Shown in pieces: positions 49,271-57,477 of a stretch of DNA of 64,000 nucleotides. The translations under genes and the position numbers were made by a program. The notes beneath the pieces were generated by a model. The model saw nothing but the letters and a program-made list of their open reading frames with translations, did no database searches and was not told where the DNA came from. Source of the DNA: Nonomuraea soli (lineage in GTDB: Bacteria > Actinomycetota > Actinomycetes > Streptosporangiales > Streptosporangiaceae); contig NZ_JACDUR010000007.1 of NCBI RefSeq assembly GCF_013761175.1, forward strand, positions 124,001 through 188,000. The letters are read 5' to 3'. The number at the start of each line of letters is the position of its first letter. Within the stretch, counting starts at the first letter, position 1.

Positions 49271-49291
49271 TACGTGATTTCCCTTCACGTA
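49271..49291. promoter_or_regulatory. 7-bp inverted repeat before the pseudokinase gene
   Basis: TACGTGA (49271-49277) and TCACGTA (49285-49291), perfect arms with a 7-base spacer, 17 bases before the pseudokinase start. Candidate operator or a leader hairpin. The rest of 49139-49308 shows nothing else. Confidence 0.4.
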
Positions 49292-49308
49292 CGGGGTGAT
49301 ACGTCGTT

Positions 49309-50514
49309 ATGGTCGGAATCCTTATGAACGGGGACTACGAACTGGCAGCCGTGCTCGGCAGGGGCGGACAGGGTGCGGCCTATCTCGGCAGGGCGGCCGA
49401 CGGCGCGTACGTGCAGGGGACGTCCCTGGAGGAACTGGTCCTCCAGGCCGGTCCGCTGGACGCGAACACCCTGCACCGGCTGGCCCTCGCGACGGCCGGC
49501 GCACTGGCCGAGCTGCACCGCGCCGGGGTCGTCCACGGTGACCTGCGGCCCGCCAACGTCCTGGTCGCCACCGGCGGTCCGCGAGTGGCGGGCTACGAGG
49601 TCCGCACCGACCTGCCGCCCGGGTGGTACGGCACGCCCGACTACCTGGCGCCCGAGCAGGTCGCCGGGTACGCGCCGGGGTACGCCTCCGACCTGTTCTC
49701 CTGGGCCGCCACGATGACCTGGGCCGCCACCGGACGGCATCCCTTCGGGGGAGCCGACGCGCAGGAGATGGCCTACCGCGTGGGGAACCTGCCCGCCGAC
49801 CTGTCACAGGTGCCGTTCGGCGTGCGGGTGGTGCTGGACCGGTGCCTGGCCAAGCAGCCGCAGCACCGCCCGACGGCGCAGGACGCCTCGGGCATGCTCG
49901 CGGGCGGCCAGCCGGGGTTCGTGCCGCATCAGGGCGGGCCCTCACCGACGTTGCGCATGCCGGTCGCCGAGACGCAGGCCGCACCGCGCAAGAGCTCGGC
50001 CGGGCTCGTCGTGGCGCTCGTGCTGGGACTGCTCGTCCTGGTCGGCGGGGGCGCCTTCGCCACGGTCACCCTGACGGGCGACAAGGATCCGGCGCCGCTC
50101 ACCCACGTGCCCGTGACCGCCGAACCCTCGACGGCCGCCGCCGAACCGACCTCATCGGGGAAACCGGAGAGCCCGGAGATCTCGGTGGCCGGCACGTGGA
50201 CCGGCACCTACATGTGCAACCAGGGCAAGACCGCGCTCGAACTCACGATCACCGACGCGGGATCCGGCGAGCTGGAGGCCACCTTCGCCTTCAAGGCCGA
50301 CCCCAGCAACCCCGACGTGCCCTCGGGCTCCTTCGCCATGCGCGGCCGCCTGACCGGGCCCGTCCTGGAGCTGACCGGCGACCGCTGGATCGACCAGCCG
50401 GGCGAGTACCTCATGGTCGACCTGAAAGCCGCCATCGAGGGCGACAAGCCCACCGCGATCAGGGGAGTCGTCGACTCCGACGGGTGCAGCACCTTCGAGG
50501 TGCGCCGCCGATGA
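49309..50514 (+). CDS. membrane Ser/Thr pseudokinase
   Basis: A 401-residue protein derived from an eukaryotic-type kinase. The Gly-rich loop VLGRGGQGAAYLG is followed at once by the hinge region VQGTSLEELV, so beta-3 to beta-5, with the VAIK Lys and the helix-C Glu, is missing. The catalytic loop reads HGDLRPANV (76-84) and the DFG motif is GYE (95-97). C-lobe segments YGTPDYLAPEQV and SDLFSWAATM remain. A helix at about 228-252 is followed by an extracellular beta domain. Phosphorylation activity is unlikely; signal binding or scaffold function is inferred. The next start overlaps its stop (ATGA). Confidence 0.85.
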   Translation: MVGILMNGDYELAAVLGRGGQGAAYLGRAADGAYVQGTSLEELVLQAGPLDANTLHRLALATAGALAELHRAGVVHGDLRPANVLVATGGPRVAGYEVRTDLPPGWYGTPDYLAPEQVAGYAPGYASDLFSWAATMTWAATGRHPFGGADAQEMAYRVGNLPADLSQVPFGVRVVLDRCLAKQPQHRPTAQDASGMLAGGQPGFVPHQGGPSPTLRMPVAETQAAPRKSSAGLVVALVLGLLVLVGGGAFATVTLTGDKDPAPLTHVPVTAEPSTAAAEPTSSGKPESPEISVAGTWTGTYMCNQGKTALELTITDAGSGELEATFAFKADPSNPDVPSGSFAMRGRLTGPVLELTGDRWIDQPGEYLMVDLKAAIEGDKPTAIRGVVDSDGCSTFEVRRR

Positions 50515-51293
50515 GGGATCCCGCCGCCGACCGGCGGGTGCCGTTCTTCCGCTGGGCGTGCGTCGTGGCGGCGGGCGCGATCCTGCTCAACCTGATCCCC
50601 GGGCCCGCCGCCGTCGCCACGCGGCAGCCCGATCCGCTGCTGACGGCGGTCGCGCGGTCGGCCGTACGGCTGCAGCCGTACGGGAGGTTCTTCCACCTGC
50701 GCACGGTCTCCACCCAGACCTTCGACATGGGCGGCTACCGCCTGGTACGCGCCTTCCGCGTGGACCGCGTCCACGACCTGCAGAACGGCAAGTACGCCGA
50801 GCAGGCCTTCCCCGCGCGGCTGCGGCCCGCCACGGTCGCCGACGCGACCGCATGGGACCGGGCGGGCAGGCCCCTGCCCGCCGAGGTCGTCAAGGTCAGG
50901 CGGCTGCGTGATCCGGCCACCAGGCGCTGGCGGCACCACGAGGGCTGGTTCATCGGCTGGACCGGGCTCGACTCCTCGCAACTGCGCGAGCTCGACCCGA
51001 ACGACGAGGCGCTGCGCGGGTGGGTCGACGAGGCCGCGCTCGACCTGGTGCGCGCGCCCATCTCGCCCGCGCTGCGATCCCGCGTCTACGGCGTGCTGGC
51101 CGTCACACCCGGCGTGCGCGCGGAGCGGGCGGCGTTCGACGGGCGGTGGGCGCTGCGGGTGAGCGTGGGCGGCCAGAGCTTCTGGCTGGATCCGCGCACC
51201 GGCGCCTACCTGGGGACGGACTCGCTGCGGGTCGAGGTGATGGAGTTCACGGACGTGGCCCCGGAGTTCGTCGACCCGGCGACGCTGGTGTGA
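50511..51293 (+). CDS. exported or membrane-anchored protein of unknown function
   Basis: A 260-residue protein with a cytoplasmic Arg-rich start and one hydrophobic helix (about residues 15-33, ACVVAAGAILLNLIPG), then an extracytoplasmic domain rich in Arg and Asp, with YRLVRAFRVDRVHDLQNGKYAEQ and a C-terminal beta region (GGQSFWLDPRTGAYLG). I do not recognise its family, although the last part resembles CU044_5270-type lipoprotein-like domains. Co-translated with the pseudokinase through an ATGA overlap, so it may be its partner. Confidence 0.75.
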   Translation: MRDPAADRRVPFFRWACVVAAGAILLNLIPGPAAVATRQPDPLLTAVARSAVRLQPYGRFFHLRTVSTQTFDMGGYRLVRAFRVDRVHDLQNGKYAEQAFPARLRPATVADATAWDRAGRPLPAEVVKVRRLRDPATRRWRHHEGWFIGWTGLDSSQLRELDPNDEALRGWVDEAALDLVRAPISPALRSRVYGVLAVTPGVRAERAAFDGRWALRVSVGGQSFWLDPRTGAYLGTDSLRVEVMEFTDVAPEFVDPATLV

Positions 51294-51297
51294 CCGC

Positions 51298-51933
51298 TCA
51301 GGCGCGGGCGGCCTGCGGCAGGGGGAAGAGCGTGAGGAAACGCGCCACCACGCCCGTGGGGTCGTCGGACGGGCGGGGACCGTCGTCCCACAACGCGGCC
51401 GCGAGGGTGTCGGGATCGGTCTCGAGCACGGCGTCGGCCTCGGGGCTCTCGTCGCGGGCGACGGCGAGCCCGCCGTCGTCGACGCGGACGCGGAAGCGGT
51501 GCTCGCCCAGGTGGAGGGCGATCGTCGCGGTGTAGCCGCGGGCGGCCTCGGGGTCGAACAGCGCCTTCAGCGAGAGCACGAGCGAGTCGGCGCCGATGGG
51601 CGCGTCCCGCCGCAGCGCGGGGGAGCGGCTGCTCCAGCGGCCGAGCTGGATGACGATGGGTTCGAGCTCGCGCCCCCATGCGGTCAGCTCGTAGACCCAG
51701 GAGGCGGCCGGGGGCGCCAGCCTGCGCCGCCGTACGACCCCCGAGTCGCCGAGCTCGCGCAGCCGCTGGGTCAGCATGTCGGCGCTGGCTCCGCGCAGCC
51801 CGGCACGCAGGTCGGTGAACCGTTTGGGGCCGAGCAGAAGCTCGCGCACGATCAGCAGCGCCCACCGCTCGCCCAGCAGGTCGAGCCCGTGGGCCACCGC
51901 GCACCCGTCGTCGTACTTCCTCCGGCCGGTCAT
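51298..51933 (-). CDS. HxlR-family regulator with a C-terminal SCP2-like domain
   Basis: A 211-residue regulator: N-terminal HxlR winged helix (Cys in DGCAVAHGLDLLGERWALLIVRELLLGPKRFTDLRAGL) and a C-terminal sterol-carrier-like/ligand-binding half. It is divergent from the tautomerase gene; a 7-bp inverted repeat lies over that start. Probably represses the tautomerase and perhaps the LLM oxidoreductase beyond it. Confidence 0.88.
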   Translation of the reverse strand: MTGRRKYDDGCAVAHGLDLLGERWALLIVRELLLGPKRFTDLRAGLRGASADMLTQRLRELGDSGVVRRRRLAPPAASWVYELTAWGRELEPIVIQLGRWSSRSPALRRDAPIGADSLVLSLKALFDPEAARGYTATIALHLGEHRFRVRVDDGGLAVARDESPEADAVLETDPDTLAAALWDDGPRPSDDPTGVVARFLTLFPLPQAARA

Positions 51934-51949
51934 GGCTGCATCCTACTTG

Positions 51950-51991
51950 ATGGTTGTTTTTTCCAACTATCTAGTTCTACTATCCAACCAT
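51950..51991. promoter_or_regulatory. long-spaced inverted repeat over the tautomerase start
   Basis: ATGGTTG (51950-51956) and CAACCAT (51985-51991) are perfect arms 28 bases apart; the right arm contains the first two bases of the tautomerase ATG. A nested GTTG-N7-CAAC lies at the left arm. Probable HxlR binding region. Confidence 0.45.
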
Positions 51992-52358
51992 GCCACAGTT
52001 ACTGATCGAGGCGCCCGCCGGCATCGGCGAGGGCGCCAAGCAGCAGATGATGAAGCGGATCACCGAAGCGGTCGACGCCGCCTTCAGCCAGCCCGACGTG
52101 CGGATCTGGCTGCGTGAGTACCAGCCGGGCAACGTCGCCCAGGACGGCAGGATCGGCGCGGAGCCCGTGCGTCCGCTGTGCTTCCTGGAGGTGCCCGAAC
52201 TGTCCGACCTCGACGCCAAGCGGGAGATGGTGGGGGTCATCCACGCCGCGATCGCCGAGGCCTACGAGGGGCTGGCCAACACCGACGAGACGCTCATCCT
52301 GATGAACCACTACCCGCTGGAGAACGCCGGATGGGCAGGGCGGCTCATGGCGGAATAA
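51990..52358 (+). CDS. tautomerase-superfamily protein
   Basis: A 122-residue protein beginning Met-Pro, so removal of Met would expose the catalytic Pro1 of 4-oxalocrotonate tautomerase/cis-CaaD-like enzymes. The fold repeats a beta-alpha-beta unit (residues 1-60 and 61-122). It would interconvert keto and enol forms or dehalogenate; the substrate is unknown. Divergent from the HxlR regulator; followed by an LLM oxidoreductase after 63 bases. Confidence 0.78.
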   Translation: MPQLLIEAPAGIGEGAKQQMMKRITEAVDAAFSQPDVRIWLREYQPGNVAQDGRIGAEPVRPLCFLEVPELSDLDAKREMVGVIHAAIAEAYEGLANTDETLILMNHYPLENAGWAGRLMAE

Positions 52359-52421
52359 GTGGACACATCGTCCGGTTTCCGCTGGTGTCGTGATCGATAC
52401 GTCATCGGAAGGACGTGAGTC

Positions 52422-53408
52422 GTGGACATCGGCATCGTGTTCGGCAGCCTGACCCCTCCGGAGCACCTGGCGGAGGGAGCGGCACTGGCGGAACGGCTGG
52501 GCTTCGGCGAGGTGTGGTTCTCCGAGGACTGCTTCTTCACCGGCGGGCTGTCGGGGCTGACGCAGTTACTCGAGGCCACCCGGTCCGTGCCCGCGGGGCT
52601 CGGGCTGGCCAGCGTGATGACCAGGCATCCCGCCATCCTGGCCATGGAACTGGCCGGGCTCGCCAGGACCCATCCCGGGCGGGTGCGGGCCGCCGTCGGC
52701 CTGGGCAACAGCCACTGGCTGCGGCAGCTGGGCCTGCTACCGCCGCGCCCGCTCACCGCGGTCGTCGAGACCTTCGACGTGCTGCGCGAGCTCCTCGACG
52801 GGCGCGGCGTCGACCGGCACACCGGCACCCACGAGTTCAACGGCGTCAGGCTCGACTTCCCGCCGGAGCAGCCGCCTCAGCTGTGGATCGGCGCGGTCAA
52901 CGAGCGCGCCCTGCGCGCCGCGGGGGCCAGGGCCGACGGCATCCTGCTGTCGGTCCTGGCCGGACCGTCGTACACGGCCTGGGCGAGGAAGACCGCCGGG
53001 TTCGGTCCCGCGGGGGCGGATCGCACCGGCACGGCCGCCGGCGGCCGGGGCGGGCGGATCACCGCCTTCGTGCTCGCCTCCATCGCCGACGACGGCCGGC
53101 AGGCCAGGGAGGCCGTGCGCGACGCGGGCGGCTTCTTCCTCAAGGCGGAGGCGCACACGGCCCTCGTCGGCCGGTCGCGGCACGGCGCCGAGATCCGGCG
53201 GCGCGTCGCTGCCTTGACCGCCGGTGAGCCGCTCGCCGTCGAGGACGAGTGGATCGACGAGTTCGCCGCCGCGGGAACGCCCGGCGAGGTCGGGCAGCGG
53301 CTCCAGGCACTGCTCGACGCGGGCGCGGACTCGCTCGGGCTGTGGCTGTTCCCGCCCGGCCGCCTGGCCGAGCAGCTCCATCGCGCCTCGGCGTTCCTCA
53401 CTTCCTGA
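52422..53408 (+). CDS. LLM-class oxidoreductase, probably F420-dependent
   Basis: A 328-residue TIM-barrel enzyme: MDIGIVFGSLTPPEHLAEGAALAERLGFGEVWFSED at the N-terminus, PPQLWIGAVNERALRAAGARADGILLS in the middle. It matches F420-dependent reductases/dehydrogenases (Mer/G6PDH type); FMN use cannot be excluded. GTG 52422 follows GGAAGG. Overlaps the convergent YdcZ gene by 11 bases. Confidence 0.86.
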   Translation: MDIGIVFGSLTPPEHLAEGAALAERLGFGEVWFSEDCFFTGGLSGLTQLLEATRSVPAGLGLASVMTRHPAILAMELAGLARTHPGRVRAAVGLGNSHWLRQLGLLPPRPLTAVVETFDVLRELLDGRGVDRHTGTHEFNGVRLDFPPEQPPQLWIGAVNERALRAAGARADGILLSVLAGPSYTAWARKTAGFGPAGADRTGTAAGGRGGRITAFVLASIADDGRQAREAVRDAGGFFLKAEAHTALVGRSRHGAEIRRRVAALTAGEPLAVEDEWIDEFAAAGTPGEVGQRLQALLDAGADSLGLWLFPPGRLAEQLHRASAFLTS

Positions 53409-53814
53409 GCAGGGGCAGGCACAGCCCGGCGAGCACGAGTGCCACCCCGGCGAGGCGCAGCGGTGAGGGGAGCGCCGCCTGCCGTACGCAGTCGATCACC
53501 ACGGCCGACAGCACCTGGCCGGCGATCACCAGGACGGCGGCGCTCATCGCTCCGAGCCGGGGGAAGACGTAGCTGTTGACCGCCACGAACAGCGCGCCGA
53601 ACACGCCGCCGGCGTAGGCGGCGACGGGAACCCGCGTGACGTCGGGCCAGACCCGCATGACCAGCAGCACCACGCTCAGGAAGGCCAGCCCGACGACGTG
53701 GTTCCAGACCGAGGCGGCGAAGGCGCCCCTGCGGGTGCTGAGCCGGCCGTTGATCGTACGGCTCACGCCGATGAGCAGGCCGTTGCTCAGGGCCAGGACG
53801 ACGAAGAACAGCAT
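53398..53814 (-). CDS. YdcZ/DMT-type small membrane transporter subunit, first copy
   Basis: A 138-residue DUF606 (YdcZ) protein with four to five helices: NGLLIGVSRTINGRLS, GAFAASVWNHVVGLAFL and AAYAGGVFGALFVAVNSYVFPRLGAMSAAVLVIAGQ. Such half-size members pair as oppositely oriented partners; the neighbouring gene encodes the second. Likely exports a small molecule. Three bases separate the two genes. Confidence 0.85.
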   Translation of the reverse strand: MLFFVVLALSNGLLIGVSRTINGRLSTRRGAFAASVWNHVVGLAFLSVVLLVMRVWPDVTRVPVAAYAGGVFGALFVAVNSYVFPRLGAMSAAVLVIAGQVLSAVVIDCVRQAALPSPLRLAGVALVLAGLCLPLLRK

Positions 53815-53817
53815 GGG

Positions 53818-54258
53818 TCACGCCCCGCCGAGCACGATCAGCACCGCGCCTGACAACACGCAGCCGGCGACGGCGAGGTCGGTGCCGGTGATCGGGCGTC
53901 TGGGGGTGTCGAGGAGGCCGAGATGGTCGGAGACGGCGCCGAAGATCACCTGGCCGGTCAGCATCAGCGCGATGGTGCCGGACAGGGCCAGCTCGCTGTT
54001 GACCGCGATGGCCGAGAGGACCACGACCAGCGCTCCCGGGATGCCGCCCAGGTAGTACCAGAGCGGTGTCCTGCCCTCGGGTGTGGCAGTACGCGGGGTG
54101 ACGAGGAGGAGCAGCAGCGCGACGACGGCGCCGATGCCGTGCGCGGCCCAGGAGGCGAACACCGCGCCGGTGTGCTGGGCGAGCACGGCGTTGGTCAGGG
54201 TCATGAGCGTGAGCAGCACGCCCGCCGCCATCGCGAGCAGCCCTGTCGTCAGGCGCAT
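53818..54258 (-). CDS. YdcZ/DMT-type small membrane transporter subunit, second copy
   Basis: A 146-residue DUF606 protein: NAVLAQHTGAVFASWAAHGIGAVVALLLLL and WYYLGGIPGALVVVLSAIAVNSELALSGTIALMLTGQVIFG. Paired with the adjacent copy; the two probably form a heterodimer. It starts after GAGAGGATGCC and lies 9 bases after the stop of an LLM monooxygenase gene, so the three genes form an operon. Confidence 0.85.
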   Translation of the reverse strand: MRLTTGLLAMAAGVLLTLMTLTNAVLAQHTGAVFASWAAHGIGAVVALLLLLVTPRTATPEGRTPLWYYLGGIPGALVVVLSAIAVNSELALSGTIALMLTGQVIFGAVSDHLGLLDTPRRPITGTDLAVAGCVLSGAVLIVLGGA

Positions 54259-54267
54259 GGCATCCTC

Positions 54268-55311
54268 TCATCGCAGCAGGGGCAGCAACTGCTCTCCCTG
54301 ACGCTTGATCTCCGGCAGGTAGGGCGTGTCGGAGAGCACGAAGTGGGTGATGCCGAGCGCTTGGTACTTGCGCAGTGACCGCGCCACGTCGTCCGCGGAG
54401 CCGACCAGCCACGTGGTGCCCGCACCGCCCCCGCCGACCTTACCCGGCGTCGTGTAGAGGTTGTCGTCGAGCACCTCTCCCCGGGCGGCGAGGTCGAGCA
54501 GCCGTTGCTGGCCGACGGCGGGCCGCCTGAGCGGGTCGCGTGCGATGCCGCCCTTGGCCATCTCCTGGACCTTGGCCTCGGCGTCGGCCCAGGCCTGCTC
54601 GGTGGTGTCGCGCACCAGCGTGGTGATCCGCAGCCCGAACTCCAGCGGCGCGTGCTCGCGCCCGAGCTTCTCGGAGAGGTTGCGCAGCCGGTCGATGCGC
54701 TCGGCGACGCCGTCCAGGGGCTCGCCCCAGAAGAGCTGGACGTCGGCCTCGGTGGCCGAGACTCGCTCGGCGGCCTCCGAGGCGCCGCCGAAGTAGAGCC
54801 TGGGGTGGCCGTTGCCCAGGCGCGGTACCACGGTGGAACCGGTGACGCCGAAGTGCTCGCCCTCGTAGGTGACGTTCTCCTCGGTCCACAACCTGCGGAC
54901 GAGCCGCAGGAACTCCTTGGTGCGCGCGTAGCGGTCGGCCTGGCCGCCCTCGCTGTCGCCGTACGCGGCCAGGTCGTCCTTGCCCGACACGATGTTGACC
55001 AGCACGCGCCCGCCGGTGAGGTGGTGCAGGGTGGCGGCGGCCGAGGCGAAGTTGGCGGGGTGCCAGTAGCCCGGCCTGACGGCGATGAGCGGGCGGAAGG
55101 TCGTGGTCCGCGCGGCCAGCGCGGTGGCGACCGTGAACGTGTCGGGGCGTCCCCATCCGGTGCCGATGAGCGCCCCGCCCCAGCCGTGCTCTTCCAGCGC
55201 CCTGGCGTGGGTGGTGAGGGTGTCGAGCGAGTTGTGGTCGTTGACGACGTCGTCGCCCCGGTGACCGGGCTGGGCTTGGTTCGGGATGTACCAGAGGAAC
55301 TCAAGGCTCAT
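54268..55311 (-). CDS. LLM-class flavin monooxygenase, alkanesulfonate monooxygenase-like
   Basis: A 347-residue FMNH2-dependent monooxygenase: MSLEFLWYIPNQ at the start, then GWGGALIGTGWGRPDTFTVATALAARTTTFRPLIAVRPGYWHPANFASAAATLHHLTGGRVLVNIVSG, which matches SsuD. The ARC-binding end YAR-TKEFLRLVRRLW is present. It would release sulfite from an alkanesulfonate, but other LLM substrates are possible. ATG 55311 is 9 bases after TAGG; an in-frame ATG 21 bases upstream is an alternative. Operon with two YdcZ-like genes. Confidence 0.87.
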   Translation of the reverse strand: MSLEFLWYIPNQAQPGHRGDDVVNDHNSLDTLTTHARALEEHGWGGALIGTGWGRPDTFTVATALAARTTTFRPLIAVRPGYWHPANFASAAATLHHLTGGRVLVNIVSGKDDLAAYGDSEGGQADRYARTKEFLRLVRRLWTEENVTYEGEHFGVTGSTVVPRLGNGHPRLYFGGASEAAERVSATEADVQLFWGEPLDGVAERIDRLRNLSEKLGREHAPLEFGLRITTLVRDTTEQAWADAEAKVQEMAKGGIARDPLRRPAVGQQRLLDLAARGEVLDDNLYTTPGKVGGGGAGTTWLVGSADDVARSLRKYQALGITHFVLSDTPYLPEIKRQGEQLLPLLR

Positions 55312-55319
55312 GCCATAAA

Positions 55320-55338
55320 ACCTACTCTTCATGTAGGT
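55320..55338. promoter_or_regulatory. inverted repeat in the LLM/marR divergent region, left copy
   Basis: ACCTAC-N7-GTAGGT, 9 bases before the LLM start. A second dyad with the same 7-base spacer, ATCTA-N7-TAGAT, lies at 55348-55364. Both may be MarR operators. Confidence 0.4.
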
Positions 55339-55347
55339 AATGTGTAA

Positions 55348-55364
55348 ATCTACTGGATTTAGAT
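55348..55364. promoter_or_regulatory. inverted repeat in the LLM/marR divergent region, right copy
   Basis: ATCTA-N7-TAGAT, 26 bases before the marR start; similar geometry to 55320-55338. Confidence 0.35.
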
Positions 55365-55389
55365 CCTTAGCAGAGCTAATATTCCGGGC

Positions 55390-55848
55390 ATGGTGGCAGA
55401 GGAGTTGCCCGGCCTGCTGGCCGGCATCCATCGCCTGGTGCGCAGGCGCCTGGTGCGCAGGCGCCTGCGGCGCGACCTGCCCGGACCCCGGCTGCGCGGC
55501 GCCGAGGTCGAGCTGCTGCGCCTGGTCGCCGCCCGGCCCGGCATCGGGGTCTCGGCCGCGGCCAAGGAGCTCTACCTGGCGGGCAACTCGGTGTCGACCC
55601 TCGTCAACAAGCTCACCGCCGCCGGGCTCCTGCACCGCGAGACCAGCGACGCCGACCGGCGCTCGGCCAGGCTGCTGATCACGCCGCAGGCCGAGGCTCG
55701 GCTCGGCGACTGGGAGCTGCGGCGCGCCGCCCTGGTCAGAGACCACATCGTCCGGCTCGGCGACGACGACAGGGCGGCGCTCGCAGCCGCGCTCCCCGCC
55801 CTGCAGCGACTCGCCGACGGCCTGCGCGAGGAGATGGAGGGGACGTGA
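55390..55848 (+). CDS. MarR-family regulator of the DrrAB-like exporter
   Basis: A 152-residue winged-helix regulator: RGAEVELLRLVAARPGIGVSAAAKELYLAGNSVSTLVNKLTAAGLLHRETSDADRRSARLLIT is the MarR DNA-binding region. An Arg-rich N-terminal helix comes from a perfect tandem duplication of 15 bases (55432-55461) giving LVRRR-LVRRR. Its stop overlaps the GTG of the ABC ATPase (GTGA), so it probably autoregulates the exporter operon. Confidence 0.9.
   Translation: MVAEELPGLLAGIHRLVRRRLVRRRLRRDLPGPRLRGAEVELLRLVAARPGIGVSAAAKELYLAGNSVSTLVNKLTAAGLLHRETSDADRRSARLLITPQAEARLGDWELRRAALVRDHIVRLGDDDRAALAAALPALQRLADGLREEMEGT
55432..55461 (+). repeat. 15-bp perfect tandem duplication in marR
   Basis: CGCCTGGTGCGCAGG occurs twice head to tail and keeps frame. 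The extra five residues lengthen the basic N-terminal helix. Confidence 0.85.
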
Positions 55849-56666
55849 CGGACGCGCTCGGTCTGACAGGACTGCGCTACCGCTTCGGCAAGGTCGAAGC
55901 GGTGGCGGGAGTCGACCTGACGGTGGCGGAAGGAGAGATCTTCGGCCTGCTCGGACCCAACGGAGCGGGCAAGACCACCGCCATCAGGTGCATCACCACG
56001 TTGTTACCCGTGCCCTCCGGCATGGTCAGGGTCTTCGGGCACGACGCCTCCCGCGAACGCATGGCGGTGCGCAGGCTCCTGGGATACGTGCCGCAACAGC
56101 TGTCCGCCGACGGCAACCTCACCGGGCGCGAGAACGTGGCGATGTTCGCCAGGGTCTTCGACGTGCCACGCCGCGAGCGCGCCGCCCGCGTCGAGCAGGC
56201 GCTCACCGCCGTCGGCCTGGCCGAGGCCTCGGGCCGCATGGCCGCCACCTACTCCGGCGGCATGGTGCGCCGGCTCGAACTGGCCCAGGCGCTGGTCAGC
56301 GCGCCCCGGCTGCTCATACTCGACGAGCCCACCATCGGGCTCGACCCGATCGCCAGGACCGGCGTGTGGGAGCACATCAACGCCGTCCGCGCGGCCACCG
56401 GCATGACCGTGCTGGTCACCACCCACTACATGGACGAGGCCGACCAGTACTGCGACCGCATCGGCCTCATGCACCGCGGCGTCCTGCGTGCCTGCGCCAC
56501 GCCGTACCGGCTGAAGGAGGACCTGCGCGCCCGGCAGGGCGGCGACGGCGTACCGACCCTGGAAGAGGTCTTCCGCGACCTGGCGGGCAGCGGCCTCGAA
56601 GGCGAGCTCGAAGGAGGATTCCGCGATGTCCGCAGCACCCGCCGCACCGCAACCCGCCTCGGCTGA
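55845..56666 (+). CDS. ABC exporter ATPase, DrrA-like
   Basis: A 273-residue ABC ATPase: Walker A GPNGAGKTT, Q-loop YVPQQ, signature YSGGMVRRLELAQAL (variant of LSGGQ), Walker B LLILDEPTIGLDP and H-loop TTHYMDEA. The C-terminal tail with LEEVFRDL is typical of daunorubicin-type and ABC-2 exporters. Its start overlaps marR, and its end overlaps the permease gene by 41 bases. Exports a drug or lipid. Confidence 0.94.
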   Translation: MTDALGLTGLRYRFGKVEAVAGVDLTVAEGEIFGLLGPNGAGKTTAIRCITTLLPVPSGMVRVFGHDASRERMAVRRLLGYVPQQLSADGNLTGRENVAMFARVFDVPRRERAARVEQALTAVGLAEASGRMAATYSGGMVRRLELAQALVSAPRLLILDEPTIGLDPIARTGVWEHINAVRAATGMTVLVTTHYMDEADQYCDRIGLMHRGVLRACATPYRLKEDLRARQGGDGVPTLEEVFRDLAGSGLEGELEGGFRDVRSTRRTATRLG

Positions 56667-57471
56667 CCAGCTCGACCTGCTGCTCACCCCGCCGCGACCG
56701 CTCACCGGATGGCGGGTGCTGCCGGCCAGGATCGCCGCCATGTGCGTGGTCGAGCTGCAGAAGCTGCGCCACGACCGCAGCGAGCTGTACACCAGGGCCA
56801 TCCAGCCCGCCCTGTGGCTGCTGATCTTCGGGATGACGTTCACCAGGATCGGGCTGATCCCCAGCGACGGCATCCCCTACCTCGACTACCTGGCCGCCGG
56901 GATCATCGCCCAGTCGGCCATGTTCATCTCGATCTTCTACGGCATCCAGATCATCTGGGAACGTGACGCGGGCGTGCTGAACAAGCTGCTCGTCACGCCC
57001 ACCCCCCGCGCCGCCCTCGTCGCCGGCAAGGCGTTCGCCGCCGGCATCAAGGCGCTCATCCAGGCCCTGGTCATCGTGGTCCTCGCCGCCGTGCTCGGGG
57101 TGGGGATCAGCTGGAACCCCCTGCGCCTGCTCGGCGTCGCGGTCGCCGTCGTGCTCGGGGCGGCGTTCTTCTCGTGCCTGTCGGTGGCGATCGCCGGAAT
57201 CGTGCGCAACCGTGATCGCCTGATGGGCATCGGGCAGGCGATCACCATGCCGCTCTTCTTCGCCTCCAACGCGCTGTACCCGACCAGCCTGATGCCCGGA
57301 TGGCTGCAGGCGCTGAGCGCCGTCAACCCGCTCAGCTACCAGGTCGACGCGCTGCGCGGGCTGCTGCTCGGCACCCCGGCGCACCTGCCGCTCGACTTCG
57401 CCGTGCTGGCCGTGTCGGCGGTGCTCGGGATCGCCGCCGCCTCCGCGCTGCTGCCGAGGCTGGCGCGATGA
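56626..57471 (+). CDS. ABC-2 type exporter permease, DrrB-like
   Basis: A 281-residue permease with six helices after a long cytoplasmic N-terminal tail: RAIQPALWLLIFGMTFTRIG, LAAGIIAQSAMFISIFYGI, and the ABC-2 segment LNKLLVTPTPRAALVAGKAF near the coupling helix; C-terminal NALYPTSLMPGWLQALSAVNPLSYQVDALRGLLLG. Pairs with the preceding ATPase to make a dimeric exporter. Confidence 0.93.
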   Translation: MSAAPAAPQPASADQLDLLLTPPRPLTGWRVLPARIAAMCVVELQKLRHDRSELYTRAIQPALWLLIFGMTFTRIGLIPSDGIPYLDYLAAGIIAQSAMFISIFYGIQIIWERDAGVLNKLLVTPTPRAALVAGKAFAAGIKALIQALVIVVLAAVLGVGISWNPLRLLGVAVAVVLGAAFFSCLSVAIAGIVRNRDRLMGIGQAITMPLFFASNALYPTSLMPGWLQALSAVNPLSYQVDALRGLLLGTPAHLPLDFAVLAVSAVLGIAAASALLPRLAR

Positions 57472-57477
57472 CGGGCG

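Noticed and set aside
48752-49288. Longer RsbW-like protein starting at 49288
   Set aside because: The first 50 residues have no conserved features; ATG 49138 has a strong GAGGAG site and matches family length.
54268-55746. N-terminal extension of the SsuD-like enzyme by 145 residues
   Set aside because: The extension is antisense to marR and low in complexity; MSLEFLWYIPNQ is a typical start for this family.
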